Source: Vitellaria paradoxa
Lineage: Eukaryota > Streptophyta > Magnoliopsida > Ericales > Sapotaceae
Assembly: GCA_019916065.1 (NCBI GenBank)
Contig: CM034240.1
Coordinates: 38,305,389 to 38,369,388, forward strand
DNA length: 64,000 nucleotides
Direction: 5' to 3'
This document shows, piece by piece, positions 50,865 through 63,165 of this stretch. Every line of letters begins with the position of its first letter. Position 1 is the stretch's first letter. The notes beneath the pieces were generated by a model, which was not told the origin of the DNA, did not search any database, and was given only the letters and a program-made list of their open reading frames with translations. Position numbers and translations under genes: made by a program.

Positions 50865-51061
50865 GGGGGTCGTTTAGCATCAGTTGTGACATTAGTCACG
50901 TGACATGCATCTGCTTTGTGAGCCATTGGATCAAAATTGGACGGCTTATAGTAAAAATAAATTTAAAAATTTTAAGCGAGAATTTTAAATTTACTTTTAT
51001 TGTGAAATCAAACAACTTATAAGGCCGATGTCAAGACTATCGCAGCTGATGTTAGTCCCCT
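50865..51061. mobile_element. MITE-like hairpin with GAGGGG ends
   Basis: The left end GAGGGGGTCGTTTAGCATCAG and the right end, reverse-complemented (GAGGGGACTAACATCAGC), form a clear inverted repeat. The centre has GAGCCATTGGATCAAAATTGGACGGC, the same sort of core seen at 1741-1895 and 3609-3806. About 197 bp, non-coding. Confidence 0.65.
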
Positions 51062-51539
51062 CTTTCAAATTATTTTGTGCCAAGTGATTTGCATACTCTT
51101 TCTTTGTCTAAAAAGTTACAACTACTTACTTCTTCCTGTGTCAATGCCACTCCCATTTCTTAAATTGGTGTTTCTGTCAGTTCCAGAAGATGTGTAAATA
51201 TGAAGCTTCAAATTTGGTCACTATGCATATTGTGATGAACTCATAAAAACCACATCTTCATTGCATTTCCACATATATTGGAATAATTGGCTGTTTGGTT
51301 TGGAAAATATTTCATGTGCAAAATGCTATTTTTTGTTATTTTCTCTATAAAAAAAAAAGGCAAGCATGTTTCATTTCCGTAAAAAAATAAAATTGAAAGA
51401 CAAGTGAAAAACAGTCAAACCAAATAACCAATGTCAAATTGTTCTTGGTTTATACAACCAAGTCCTTGAGAGTTACGGGAGGAGCACACCAGCCATATGA
51501 ATAAATGCATTCACAGAGATGATGAATTTGTTTATGTGT

Positions 51540-51606
51540 CCCCAAAACTAAATTTTGTACTAAATTGGACTGTCCCCAAAACTAAATTTTGTACTAATTT
51601 GGTTGT
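51540..51606 (+). repeat. 33-bp tandem duplication
   Basis: CCCCAAAACTAAATTTTGTA appears twice about 34 bp apart, each followed by CTAA(A)TTGG or CTAATTTGG. The duplication lies about 450 bp past the RING gene stop. Confidence 0.75.
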
Positions 51607-52028
51607 CCAACTCTCCAACAGCAAACAAAATCCCCATAAAAATTACTGTATATATTTGTACATATACACATCTATACAACATACTTGCATATGTGCATTA
51701 TGACCTTGGTGAGAGTTCTGTCCCTAGAACCTGAAACCGGGGATCCAAACAAAATTCCCACAATTGCTACTTTTGCTATCTTTTCCATGGACCAAAAGAA
51801 GGGGTCAAAAAAAAAAAAAAAAAAAAAAAAAAACATACCTGCTTTTCAAGTTGTATAACCAACTGCAAATAAGAAGATCATTTCAACATGTTAGTGAAAT
51901 TCACCAGCGCAAACAACAAGCTGAAGATGGACCTAGTTAAATTCAGTCCAAATAAAAGAGTGAGTCTTGGCACCTCCACTTACTGAGGTAAAAACTCTCT
52001 CCTCGGACCTTGTATGTGCCTCTCATCT

Positions 52029-52487
52029 CTATACCAACTCAACTCCAACTCCCCCTGAATTGCTATTTGCCTCACCAATCTCCGGTGAATTAGCAAATGT
52101 TCGACAAATTGGACAAGCAGCTGTCTTCAACAGCCATGAATCTATGCATTGGGCATGGAAGCTGTGCTTGCAATTAGGCAGCAACCTGCAGATATCACCC
52201 ACCTTGAAACTCTCCAAGCACACAGCACATTCCACGGGACTATTATTGTTGTTGTTGTTGTTGCCTCTCTCTTCTTCCACTTTGTAGTCAAAACAAGGCA
52301 GGTTCTTTATGTCTTCTTGGGTCATGCTTGGGCATCTGTTGGCAATCCTTTGAACAACAGAAATAGTACTACTGCCATTTTCGTAGTCCCCCCCGAAAGC
52401 CCTACCAACGATACATACATGAATTGTGACCAAAGCTACGATACCCAAAATCAGTAAAATCGCTGACACCACCATTTCCATAACCAT
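52029..52487 (-). CDS. ATL-type RING-H2 E3 ubiquitin ligase
   Basis: An intronless gene of 152 residues. Residues 4-28 form a hydrophobic membrane anchor. The RING-H2 domain spans Cys87-Cys128 in the order C-x2-C (ECAVC), C106, H108, H111, C114, then CPIC (125-128), with the Pro before the third Cys and the Trp (DSWL) that contact the E2. The layout of N-terminal anchor, linker and RING-H2 is that of the ATL family. The GLD motif that usually precedes the RING is not clear here; the matching place reads IKNLPCFDYK. A run of seven Asn (76-82) comes from a trinucleotide repeat. It would ubiquitinate membrane-linked substrates, often in stress or defence signalling; the exact ortholog and targets are unknown. 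The ATG at 52487 starts the hydrophobic segment directly, so it is a good choice. Confidence 0.9.
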   Translation of the reverse strand: MVMEMVVSAILLILGIVALVTIHVCIVGRAFGGDYENGSSTISVVQRIANRCPSMTQEDIKNLPCFDYKVEEERGNNNNNNNSPVECAVCLESFKVGDICRLLPNCKHSFHAQCIDSWLLKTAACPICRTFANSPEIGEANSNSGGVGVELV

Positions 52488-53400
52488 AGCCTTTGTTTAG
52501 TCTCAAAACCCACAAAAAAGTATATCACCTCTAAACACCCAGATTTCTTCTCTCTCATTCCAAGCAAAAACCAAGACCCAGATCTTATTTTCCCTTTCTG
52601 TGACAAGAGATCGTATCAGTGACATTGGTTTTAGCAAGCTACATTTACAAGGGTTTTATGAGAAGTTCGGTGAATTGGGCAATCAGAAACTGGAAATGGA
52701 ATTTTTTTTTAAGCAAGTGGGGTTGATTTGTATTGTAGTGTTATTATTTTACACCTTTTTTTTTTTTAAGGGAAAGCATCTTCAGCTGAAGCTGACCAAT
52801 AATGCTGAATGTCTTTTATAGAAATGTACAATATTTAATAGAATAACACACAAAACTAAGCAGCTACTTCATGTGGCATTTGCTCAAGGTATCTCAAATT
52901 TACTTCTGTCAACAACTACAAGTCGTTGACCCACACAAACAGCTTAGCCAAGGTTTCAGCTGCCATTCTTATTATGGAGTTTCCAAGCTCAAGGATGCTG
53001 GTCATTGTCTAGTCGCGATTGATAAATTTTAACTAGTGAACGTGAGTCTCGCATAGATCAACGATTTAAGATTTCAAGATTAATATCAGCAGAATCTTGA
53101 TGGTACCTCAGGTTTATTCCAGCCAAAATTGGAAACAAAATTGAAAACCATGGGCAGATATAACCCATGATAACCAAAAACTCAAAGCCAACTGAAAATT
53201 TCTTGAAATTTTGGCAGTTGACTTAATGATGTTTCCAACTCACAAATGGTTAGGTGTTACTTATTGGAAGACAATGCTAGAATAAAAGATGAAGACTATA
53301 TATATATATATATATATGTACATTATATATGTTTATTTTTGCACGCTTTAATAATCTATTCCTTTCTGTAAAATTGGAGATGAGGGATCACCATCATTGA
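52488..53400. other. upstream region of the RING-H2 gene
   Basis: It should hold the promoter and 5' UTR of the minus-strand gene next to 52487. A (TA)n run is at 53299-53316. I recognise no other gene. Confidence 0.45.
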
Positions 53401-53405
53401 TATGT

Positions 53406-54975
53406 TATTACGGCGCGGCGGCCAGCGATGTTAGTCCGCTGCCAGCACAATTCTGACCGCACGTTGCACTTTCCTTTTTTTTTTTTTTTTTCTCTTTTCT
53501 CCTTCTGTTTGGTTCAAATCCGCACGCATGTTTTAATTTTTGTTCAAACCGGCCAATAAGGCGGAGATTCGAAAGAAGAAAAAAATTGCAACCGATTTTT
53601 TTTTCATAGTTGATTATTAATTATTCAATAAAAAGTTAACTTTTTTTTTTTTTTTTAATGTTCGGAAAGAAAAAAATTAACTTTTTAGAATATCTATATA
53701 TCTCATTGAACCAATATAATATACTAACAAATTACTTTTCTAAATTTTTTAACAATTGTTACTTAAATTATTATAAAAAATTAGATAATTGTGAAAATAT
53801 TTTTTATTATAAAAAATTAAATTATAACAATAAATTATTATTTTTTAAATATTTTAACAAGCAAACAAACATTGTTACTTGAATTAATTTTTATTATAAT
53901 ATTTTAAATTATTTTGATAAATTATATTTTTAAATATTTTAAAAATATTTATTTAAAAATATTTTTAAAAATATATTGATAACTAAGTTTTTATTATAAT
54001 ATTTTAAATTATATTAGTAAATTTTATTTTTATATATTTTAGTATTCAATATAATTAATATATCACTCAATAATTCAAAAATATTTCTATCATGTTAATT
54101 ATTTAATCTTTTATAATAATTCAAGGAACAATTGTTAAAAAAATTTAGAAAAGTAATTTATCAATATAATTTATTTGTTATAGCAGAAAATATTGTTTAT
54201 ATGGATTCAATAAAATATATGTAGATACTCTGATTTTTACGTTATATTGATATATTATATAGATAAATTATTTTAAATTATATTGATAAATTTTATTTTT
54301 AAATATTTTAAAAATATTCATTTAAAAATTTTGTAAAATTATATTGCTAACTAAATTTTTATTATAGTATTTTTATGTATATTAAAAAATTTTATTTTTA
54401 AATATTTAATATTCAATATAATTAGCATATTATCCAATAACTCAAAAATATTTTTATTATTTGAATCACGTTCTTAAAAAAAAAATTATTGGGTTAATTG
54501 ATATTGGGGGTCATGTCTGGGAAAAAAAGATAGTAGCTCGGCTATCAATTATTAGTTTTTTTTTAAATGATCAAATTTACCATCTTATATGTTAAATTTG
54601 TTTTAAACATTGAAAGACAAAAATATCAAATTAACAAAAAATTAAAAAGATAATTATTAAAAAAATTAATTTTTTTCTTTTTCAAACACAAAAAGAGTTA
54701 AAATTTTAATAGTTAGTTGGTAGCTAATTGTAAAAAAAAAAAAAAAAAAAGGAAAAAGTAAATTTTTTTTCTTCTGAAACTCAGTCTTATTGGCCGGTTC
54801 GAACTAAACTGAAAGGGAAAAAAAAAAAATTGATGTGCGTGGATTTGAACCGAAGTGAAGAAGAAGAATAAGAAGAAAGAAGAGAGGAAAAAAGAGTGTA
54901 ACGTGCGGTGACGATTGCGCTGGCAACGGGCTAACATTGCCCCCGCTCCGTGTTATTGCTTGTACTGAACAAAAA
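53406..54975. mobile_element. 1.6-kb inverted-repeat transposon
   Basis: The two ends are inverted copies over about 170 bp. Left motifs GATGTTAGTCCGCTGCCAGC, ACCGCACGTTGCACTTT, GGTTCAAATCCGCACGCAT and CAAACCGGCCAATAAG each have a reverse-complement partner at 54780-54960 (for example CTTATTGGCCGGTTCGAA and AACGTGCGGTGACGATTGCG). The arms are GC-rich against a very AT-rich interior (53640-54720) that is partly self-complementary and repeats TATAATATTTTAAATTAT. No transposase is seen. No target duplication could be fixed, so a Mutator-like or foldback assignment is only likely. Confidence 0.75.
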
Positions 54976-57900
54976 TGTCAAAATTACTGAGTCGTAAAGG
55001 TTGTTTGTGGTACAAGGCCAGGGAAGCCTAAATGAACACGGATTTGAGGCAGTAAGAAGTGTAAAAATCTCATCAACTGAATCTTCATTTACATACATAT
55101 ATATATATATATATGATCATATTTTTCAGATTTTCTATTTTACATGGTCAGGGAGGGTTTTTAAGTCATTGTCAGAGCTCCCATCGTCCAATCAATAGAG
55201 GCAAATTATTGCGGACCTAATGTCAAATATGGCTTGCAGATTCAGACAAGAAAAATTATTTATAAGAAAATGAGTATATATATATATATATATATATATG
55301 TTTAATTGATTAAAATTAATCAAAATTTGTCAAATTTTATTAATTTTTTTATATTTACATTCAATTAAATTTTATCACACGTTACTCTTATATCAAATTT
55401 TTATATATATTTTTTTATTTTTATTTAAATTTTTACCAATCAAACACTTCCATAAACAGATGATTGAGATGTCAAATTCAGAACCAAAAAGTCCTTGGAT
55501 ATTGTCCATACATGCCTGTTACATGACACTAATTAATAAATAATAAATTCAATACTTTCACTAATGTTCTTCTTCCACTAAGTGTATATATATTTATATA
55601 ATAAAACAGTACAAATTTTTAAAATATCTCCTTCACGTAATAAATTTAACATTTAAGATTTAATTATCAAAAAAAATTTTAAATTTATTTTTTATTTCAT
55701 TCAGCAATGGAAATCATTTTTTTATTTTTAATTTTTCGCTTAATTTTTATTTTAATTGACTCTATTATTGTTTATCTCACAAAACAATTTGACAATTTTA
55801 AATTTCACCATATTTCAAGAATAGAGATCATATACAAATTAAAATTACCAACTTAAATTTTACTTAATTATAATTTTTAAAAAGTTGAACATTTTAAATT
55901 AAAATACTATAATTTGTATTTTTTATAGTATTTATCAAAAATTAATTGAAGAAAGAGATCAAAACATATATAATAATTGCTAAGACCTAAAATTTTGTAA
56001 AAAAAATTAAGACTAATGAATTATTATAATTTTTTTGATTTAAATTTTTTCTTTAAAATTGTAATTATATAAAAAATTTAATACTAATTTTGTCGGTAAA
56101 CACACGTTACTACTAGTATTTATATATATTACAAGACTTGGACTTTGCATGCATACTTTTGAATCTATTTCTAGTAGACTTGACTATACAAAGTTTTCTT
56201 GTGCAACTTGCCAACACAATGGCAGAGAACAACTGAGATCATTACGTGGCACCCACCCATTATTGAGTTCTACCATTTAGATAATCCAGGCATTACCCGT
56301 ACATGCCGAAATAGGACTTGTTTGGATCGCTAATATTTAAAAAAAAAATTTTTAAAATTTTAAATTCTTTTAATTAAATTTCATTCCGTGTCTGCAGCAC
56401 ATCAACATTAATTTTTAATTTTTTTTTTATTTTTCTCAATCCAAACGCCCCTGGAATCTGTCATGGTCAAGATGATAAATATTAAATAATAATAATTTCA
56501 GTAAATGTTCTGGCATGCAGCACGGGAAAGACTGCCAGAAACATGCAAGTTACGGGTCATCCATTTGATCAGAATCTGACATTTTTTTTTTCCCTTAAAA
56601 TTGGTCACGAGAAAATCTAATATTATTTTTCTTAGGAAATTCCTTTTGCAAATGACTGCAAAGTCCACACATTTGTTAGATCCCACCAATTAAGGACCCA
56701 AAAAAAAAAAAAAAAATACTAATTACGCGTTCTAGGAGTAACAAGGATTGATTTTGTTGGGCCTATACTTATTTGGGCTAACCCCATGACAAGTCCTAGC
56801 TATATTGGGCTTGGCCTTGGTCTTGCCAGGCATATATACACTAGTTGCTTGTTTCAAGATGTAAAGAGGTTAGGAGAGACGAATACAGGATTTAGAGTTT
56901 GTCTAGCTGATACAAAATTTTGTTATATATATATATATATATAAATTCTAGTTTTTGTTCATATAAAAATAATAACAAAAATAGAAGATATAAACATTTA
57001 TAATAAGCATAGTAGTCTAAATTACAAAAATTTAAGATAGACTAAATTTAAAAAAAAAAAAAAATTGGACCTAACCACCTAAGTTACAACCCAAGACAGC
57101 TCAAGCCTTGGTCAACTCCTAGGAGAGACGATGGTTTGCTTTTAGGGGTTCAAGTGACAATGGTTTTTTTCAATCTCCATCTACAAGGGTGATCCTTTTC
57201 CATGTTGGAGTTTCTTTTCTAGTTGGAAGGTTGTTAATGTATTTTTTTTTTTTTTTTTAGTGGTTTCTTGTGCTCTTGAAGTGTTTGGTGTGGAAAGCTC
57301 TTTTTAACACTATATTTCATTGATTAATGAATTCTATTGGCGCCCACTTTTACCTCTCATTTGAAGGGGTTTTCTATGTAAATCTGGGTGTCACACACTC
57401 TTGAATGTTTGATTTTGTTACTTCCATTATCTTGTTGGTGGTTATTATTTATTCTATTTGTAGTGGTGATATATTACTTGCTTAAATAGATTGGAGTTAT
57501 TTATTCTATTTGTAGTGGAAAGCTCTTATAAGATTGGAGTTTTTTTTTTTTTTTTTTCATATAAGGACAGTAAAGGCATTTAATTCATGTATAGTAAATG
57601 CAGAAGAAAAAGTGGGTAATTGAATAATTTCATTCAAACAAAAAAAAAAAAAAAAAAGTAAAGATAGAGCATAAAAAAATTAAATATGGAGTGCAAATAA
57701 TGCTATCATAAATATATATAGAATTATATATATATTAATTTATGGACAAAGGTTTGGTTGTTAGTAGGAGTGAACCCAGAATTTTTAGTGGGGGAAGCAT
57801 TGGGCACTAAACATTTAAGAATAGGATAGCGACTAAGGATAACAAGTTATATCGGGATTAAGAATAAGAGATAAATAATGTTATTTTTATGAAGAGACAA

Positions 57901-58782
57901 AATTACTCTTTGATACTAAACCAATAAATATACTTTTCACAGTTTAATAATTAATTGGTCATTTTAGCAGTACCTAAAATTTATTAAGGATATCTCTTAT
58001 TAGTTAAAAAAAATTATTATTTAGTTTTTACAATTTATAGAATTTATTATTTTATATGTTATATGTTCTATTTCTTGATAATATTTACAAAAATATTTAA
58101 TAGGAGAAGGAAAATACATTTTATTTTATAAAAAAATCCTTAGGTTTGATTCTTATAAACTCCATTTATGCTAACAAAATTTTGAGTTAATCTTAATTTT
58201 TTAATAAAGACAAAATACTCCAATTTTGAGTTAGTTTAATTTCTTTATAAAATTAAAATATCAAAAATATTTTTATAATTTTAAATCTAAAACTAAGGAG
58301 GTCAATTCCTTCCTGTCTCAAGGTAATTCAGCCCTTGGTTGTTAGTCAAAAAAATAAAACTAGGAAAAAGGAGAGAGGTCGGCTTATATACGTACACACA
58401 AGAAAAATAAACACTCTTGTCCATATTAATTAAGCAATAAAAGGGGGAAGGACGGGGTAAAATTAGGACAATATTAGAGTCAAACGATGAGAATTTTGCG
58501 TTAAAGACATCGAGGGCGAAAATTTTGTGTTACTACATAGTTAACTAAAATTACGGGTTAACTCGGATTATAAAGAAGTTGCCTTCATTGATGTTTGTAA
58601 TAAACGAAAATTTTGGAATAGTCTCTGATCGTTACAGGCATTGCCGATTACTTCTGAACTATAGACAAGTCGAATTTTACTGCAAAGGACTCCATGGCCG
58701 CTGGAAAGTAAAATTTAGGCCTTGTGGAACAACGGAACCCTTGGATCCTTCTTTCTTTTGTCTTAATTAAGGTGAATTCAGC
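54976..58782. other. intergenic DNA upstream of SWEET
   Basis: AT-rich, with a (TA)n run at 55273-55301, decayed GTTTGG-type repeat copies (55306-55450), poly-A and poly-T runs (56699-56716, 57242-57259, 57539-57557, 57640-57657) and a short duplication of TTATTCTATTTGTAGTGG at about 57447 and 57500. A TATA-like CTTATATACG lies at 58383-58392. No gene recognised. Confidence 0.5.
58579..58770 (+). other. possible upstream ORF before SWEET
   Basis: A 63-codon ORF ends 12 bp before the SWEET start codon. Inside it, out of frame, ATGGCC at 58693 opens a five-codon ORF. If transcription starts at the TATA-like site near 58385, both would be in the 5' leader and could lower translation of the transporter. 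The peptide has no recognisable similarity, so it may also be chance. Confidence 0.25.
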
Positions 58783-61724
58783 ATGGTCGACACTGCAACA
58801 GTGAGAACCGTTGTGGGAGTCATCGGTTAGTCGACCCTCCAACGTTATTCTTTTATTATTACTAGCTTCTTCATTTTTTCTAAATCTCTTTTTATTGTTT
58901 CAAAAAAAAAAAAAAAAAAAAACACATCATTCTGATTTGATCATCTCTAAAAAGAAAAAAAAAATTAATTACGTAATATTACACGAATAAAGAATACTTG
59001 CTTATCAAAAAATATACCTAGAATGTCGAAGTAATGTCAATTGTTTAAATAAAGTTTTAATTGCATATAGCAATACTCTTTGTTAATTTGCAATTCCTCT
59101 CTATCACATGAACTGCTTATAGCCTCTTAATTTTCGATTAGAAGAGTTAACATTACAATTTATATGTCAGTTCGATAACTTATGATTGAAGATCGTTAAT
59201 TTAGATACATTTATCTTTTTTTGTGATTAAAAAGTGTAAATGTGTCTACACCATTAGATGTTAATCTAATAATCCATGCCTTCAATGTTATCGAGCTGAT
59301 ATAGTTTCCTATATTATCCTTCCTCACTCTCTTAGTTTCTAAGGCAAAGATGTGTGAAATTTTTTATGTTAGCATGCAATCTCATTTCATGCAATCCCTC
59401 CGTTTACTAACTTCAATTCCAATATCTATGCAGGGAATGTCATATCTTTCTTCCTATTCCTCTCACCAGTGTAAGTACATATTATATCTTCTATCAAGTT
59501 CTTGTTCTTAGCCAGCTATAAAATTTTTGTATGGCATATATATATATCTACATGTATGAATGGATGAATTTGGATGCAGCCCGACAATGGTCACCATAAT
59601 TAAAGCAAAATCTACACAAGAGTTCAAAGCACATCCATATGTTGCTACGGTGTTGAATTGTGCCATATGGACGTTCTACGGCCTTCCCACGGTTCATCCA
59701 GACAGTCTTCTCGTTGTTACCATCAACGGTACCGGTTTCGCCATAGAAATGATATTTGTCCTCGTATTCCTTCTATACTCCGACTGGACAAACCGCGTAC
59801 GTTAATTTATACTTTTTATCAAAAAAATTATGTTAAAATAACACAACAATAATTTTTTGTAATAAAAAATGTATCTAAATGGCTTATAAGGGAGTCCATT
59901 AGGGGTGGAAACAAGTTGAATTAGGGCGAGTTTTAATTTATTCGAGTTCAATTGAGGTTATTTATAACGAGTTTAAATTTTAAATCGAACTCTTATCTAG
60001 GTTTAAGCTCAACTGATTAAAGAAGAATTAAATTCTAAATCGACTCGTGAATAGTTCAATTAAATTAAAACGACATTGTATTAGTATAAAATATAATAAG
60101 TAAAATATAATAAAAATATTATTAAAAATATAAAAATATTATTAAAAAATATATATTATTATCAAGGAAACTTGCGAGATTTTAAGCCAAGTTTTTTTAA
60201 ATTTGAGTTCTAACTTAAATCTGAATGACTCATAAATCAAGTTTGATTTTAATTTATTTTAGTTATGAATCAAGTTCGAGTCGAAATCAAATAACTCGCA
60301 AATAGCTCGATTCATTTTTACTCCTAAAGCACATATACTACTTTGGTGCAATATCTTGGTAAAAACTTTTAGTGATCGCTTACCATAACTATTTTACTAC
60401 TTATTCCTATTTATTATTTTTTTTTCCTATCTTCACCTTAATTAGGCTCTCTCAATTCACTAATGTAAAGTTTCAATTTGGCGCAGCGAAAGATTCTTAT
60501 CCTTTTGGCAATTGAAGCAATCTTCGTTGCCATTGTGGTGTTTATTACCTTGACATTTTTGCATACCACCAAGGCAAGATCAATGCTGGTTGGAATACTG
60601 TGCATTGTCTTCAATATAGTTATGTATACGTCACCGTTGACTGTCATGGTATGTATATTTATTATTATTATTATTATTTTCTTTACTATACTACAATTAC
60701 TTGATATATATGTATATAAAACATTATATATATATACATAAATCAATCCCTTATTAACTAATGCTTTGATACTCTCTCTCTCTCTCTCATCATTTTCTTG
60801 ACAGAAAAGAGTCATTCAGACCAAGAGTGTGAAGTACATGCCATTCTGCTTGTCTCTAGCCTCCTTCGCTAATGGTCTCGTTTGGTTGATCTACGCTGTC
60901 CTCAAGTTCGATCCCTATATCACTGTAAGCATTTCTTTTTTCTTCTCTTTTACCCAACCATCTAGACTCTAGAGGTTACTGAATATGAATTGAGCTAGAA
61001 GGATGTATCAATGGATGGAGCCAGAACTTTACATATAGTTATATTTAAATTTAATACAATAAATGGACTCTTTTACTGGGTTTGTTTTACAAAAGTGATA
61101 GGCTACTAACAGGACGTACGATCTCAAAATTTAAGAGGGGGGGCGAGATGGTAAAATTCATAATCTAGTTGGGGCAAACATAAATAATTAATAAATTTAG
61201 CAATAAAAATTAAAGTTTAATTTTTTTTAGAGTTATCATAAATAATTTCTATAAATTTTTTTTTCTTTTTAACTAAATTTTATTGAAATTTTCTACGTCA
61301 ATTGTGGGATAAACTTACCAAGAAAGAGCTGGTAATTAGTATAAAAATCTTATCCTATAACTTAATTTCTAGATTGAAATAGTTCTAGTACTAATTGTTA
61401 AATTTAATATTAATCTCAGTCTACCAAAAAAAAATAAAGTGTGAGTATTTTTGACCCGAATTTTGGGTAGCATACCATTTCTCTTCCTTGAATTATGAAC
61501 ATAAATATTAAATTAATCTAACATTTTTTTTTGTTATAATTTTTTTTTCCTACTTGCAGATTCCCAATGGATTGGGAGTGCTGTCAGGTGTAGTTCAGCT
61601 CGTCCTCTACGCAACCTACTACAGAACCACCAACTGGGACGAAGATGACGAGAAGCCATCTCGACCATCTGAGATTCAGCTCTCATCTGAGGTTCAGCCC
61701 TCCGAACAGAACAGTACTGTCTGA
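58783..61724 (+). CDS. SWEET: SWEET bidirectional sugar transporter, clade II-like
   Basis: Six exons (58783-58825, 59434-59470, 59580-59796, 60487-60648, 60805-60924, 61560-61724) join in frame to 247 residues, a usual SWEET length. Seven membrane segments are visible, arranged as two MtN3/saliva triple-helix bundles (about 7-96 and 101-212) around a linker helix. Key motifs are [43 protein letters not shown] and IPNGLG. Asn76 and Asn196 correspond to the substrate-pocket asparagines of the family. The N-terminus ([15 protein letters not shown]) and the [13 protein letters not shown] run resemble Arabidopsis SWEET4/5/7, which move hexoses across the plasma membrane; the exact ortholog is not settled. 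The C-terminal tail is short and acidic, then Ser-rich. No defects. Intron 3 carries a transposon-like repeat. Confidence 0.94.
59899..60327. mobile_element. TIR repeat inserted in SWEET intron 3
   Basis: It begins TTAGGGGTGGAAACAAGTTGA and ends with the inverted partner (TTAGGAGTAAAAATGAATCGA when reverse-complemented). Length is 429 bp. The body matches 35290-35620 in motif order. It lies wholly inside the intron, more than 100 bp from both splice sites. Confidence 0.65.
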
Positions 61725-62671
61725 GTTGTCTTGTCCCCCAGAACAAACGACCAAACGGCTGGCCATTGTTGTTGTCTGGAGCTCGATCGGAATAAGGCTT
61801 GTAGGGCGCTCTTCTTTCGTCTAAGTACTTCTTCGTCCGAAATTCTCAAATGCTTGTTTGGCACTCAAAGATGAATGCTCTAATTTTCAGAAAAAAGGAG
61901 AGGAAAAAAAAAATCAATTTTGTATTTATGTTGTTATGTGTAAAACACGCAGAGATGCGTTGCATGGTGCGAAGACTCTCAGACTTGGTGAATTTCTATG
62001 TTTTATTATTTGGTCTTTCTTTCCGAAATGCTTAGTAATGAAAGTCTCCTTTTTTCTTGCTCAAGCAAGCACAACTCAGAGCTTCTTCAGGGTGTGTCTG
62101 CGTTACGGGGATGTTTGATTAGATAAAATCAATCAAATTTTGTTAATTTTTATTAATTTTATTGAATTTTTTTTAATTAAATTTTATTATATATCACTTT
62201 TATATCAAATCTTTATATTTTTATTGTATTTTTCATCAAATTTTTGTCAACTAATTACTCCGGGTACATTTGCAATGCTATACGGTCGGAAACAAGAAAT
62301 CAAAAATATTAATTAATCAGAGTTATGTGGAAATATTGTGGGGGCATTACTTCGTGTTTAACCTGCTCTGTCGTTATAAGATTGCCATTAACTCATTATT
62401 TAGACTGAATTCTTAAATAAAATATATTTTTTAAGCGGGGATAATATCAAATCAAATATTATTAATGTCAAAACATATTTAATGTATTTTTTATTTGTTA
62501 GCAAATTTATTCTTATTTAATTAATGAGAAATATAATATAATATTAATTTACTATTTATTAAATAAACAAAGTTTTAAATAAGTATTTAAAATTGTCAAT
62601 ATATAAAAAGTGAATTAAATATCTATGGTTTAACGCTTTAGTAACTTAATAAGGTATAAAAAGTATATTAA

Positions 62672-62829
62672 GGGGATGTTTGGAGTCAAAAAAATAAAAA
62701 AAAATTAAAAGTTGAGGTTGATGTAATGTAATGTAAAAATGATAGGTAACAAAATTTGATTAGAGGAATTTGAAAATTTTTAAAAATTTTTTAAATATTT
62801 TTGATTTTTTTGGAATTCCAAACAAACCT
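62672..62829. mobile_element. Tourist-like MITE
   Basis: The ends GGGGATGTTTGGAGTC and GGAATTCCAAACAAACCTT are imperfect inverted repeats, next to TTA on the left and ATA on the right. About 160 bp, non-coding. Confidence 0.6.
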
Positions 62830-62880
62830 TATATATGTTTTGATATTGACATCATTTATTCTGTCATTATCACCACTCTA

Positions 62881-63050
62881 GGGGTTGTTTGGTTGAAAAA
62901 AAGTTGAGGAAAAAAAGTTGAGGAAAAAGTATAGTAAAAGTACAAAAATGTGACATAAAGGTGATATGTGTTAAAATTTTATTAAAAGAAAGTACAAAAA
63001 ATAGTTAAAATTTGGTAATTTTTGATTTTTTTGATCAACCAAACAAGCCC
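62881..63050. mobile_element. Tourist-like MITE with near-perfect TIRs
   Basis: The ends are GGGGTTGTTTGGTTG and CAACCAAACAAGCCC, matching 14 of 15 when inverted. It is flanked by CTA and TAA. The body matches, in reverse orientation, the family at 6423-6570 and 37033-37189 (ATGTGACATAAAGGTGATATG). It is 170 bp and among the least decayed copies in the window. Confidence 0.8.
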
Positions 63051-63165
63051 TAATGTAAATATAATAATATATACTTGTACTGATATTAAGGGAAGAATCA
63101 ATTTTCGTGTCGTGTCTCTCATTTTGAAACCGAATCACAACTTTGAACATCGTAACTACTTTCTT

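Larger units (their letters stand above)
47375..52028. other. intergenic DNA between DSS1 and the RING-H2 gene
   Basis: The first ~250 bp are likely the DSS1 3' UTR. A C/G-run palindrome lies at about 47717-47745. 48-50 kb is AT-rich. 50.0-50.9 kb and 51.1-51.9 kb are of more even base composition but show no recognisable protein. A hairpin element is at 50865-51061, a 33-bp duplication at 51540-51606 and a 27-A run at 51807-51833. The right end would be the 3' UTR of the minus-strand RING gene. Confidence 0.5.

Noticed and set aside
51807..51833. 27-A run as the tail of a SINE or retroposed gene
   Set aside because: No polymerase III boxes or processed-gene sequence precedes it and no target duplication is visible.
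53658..53882. 74-residue Asn/Lys/Tyr-rich ORF
   Set aside because: It comes from AT-only sequence in the core of an inverted-repeat element; its composition is that of random AT-rich DNA.
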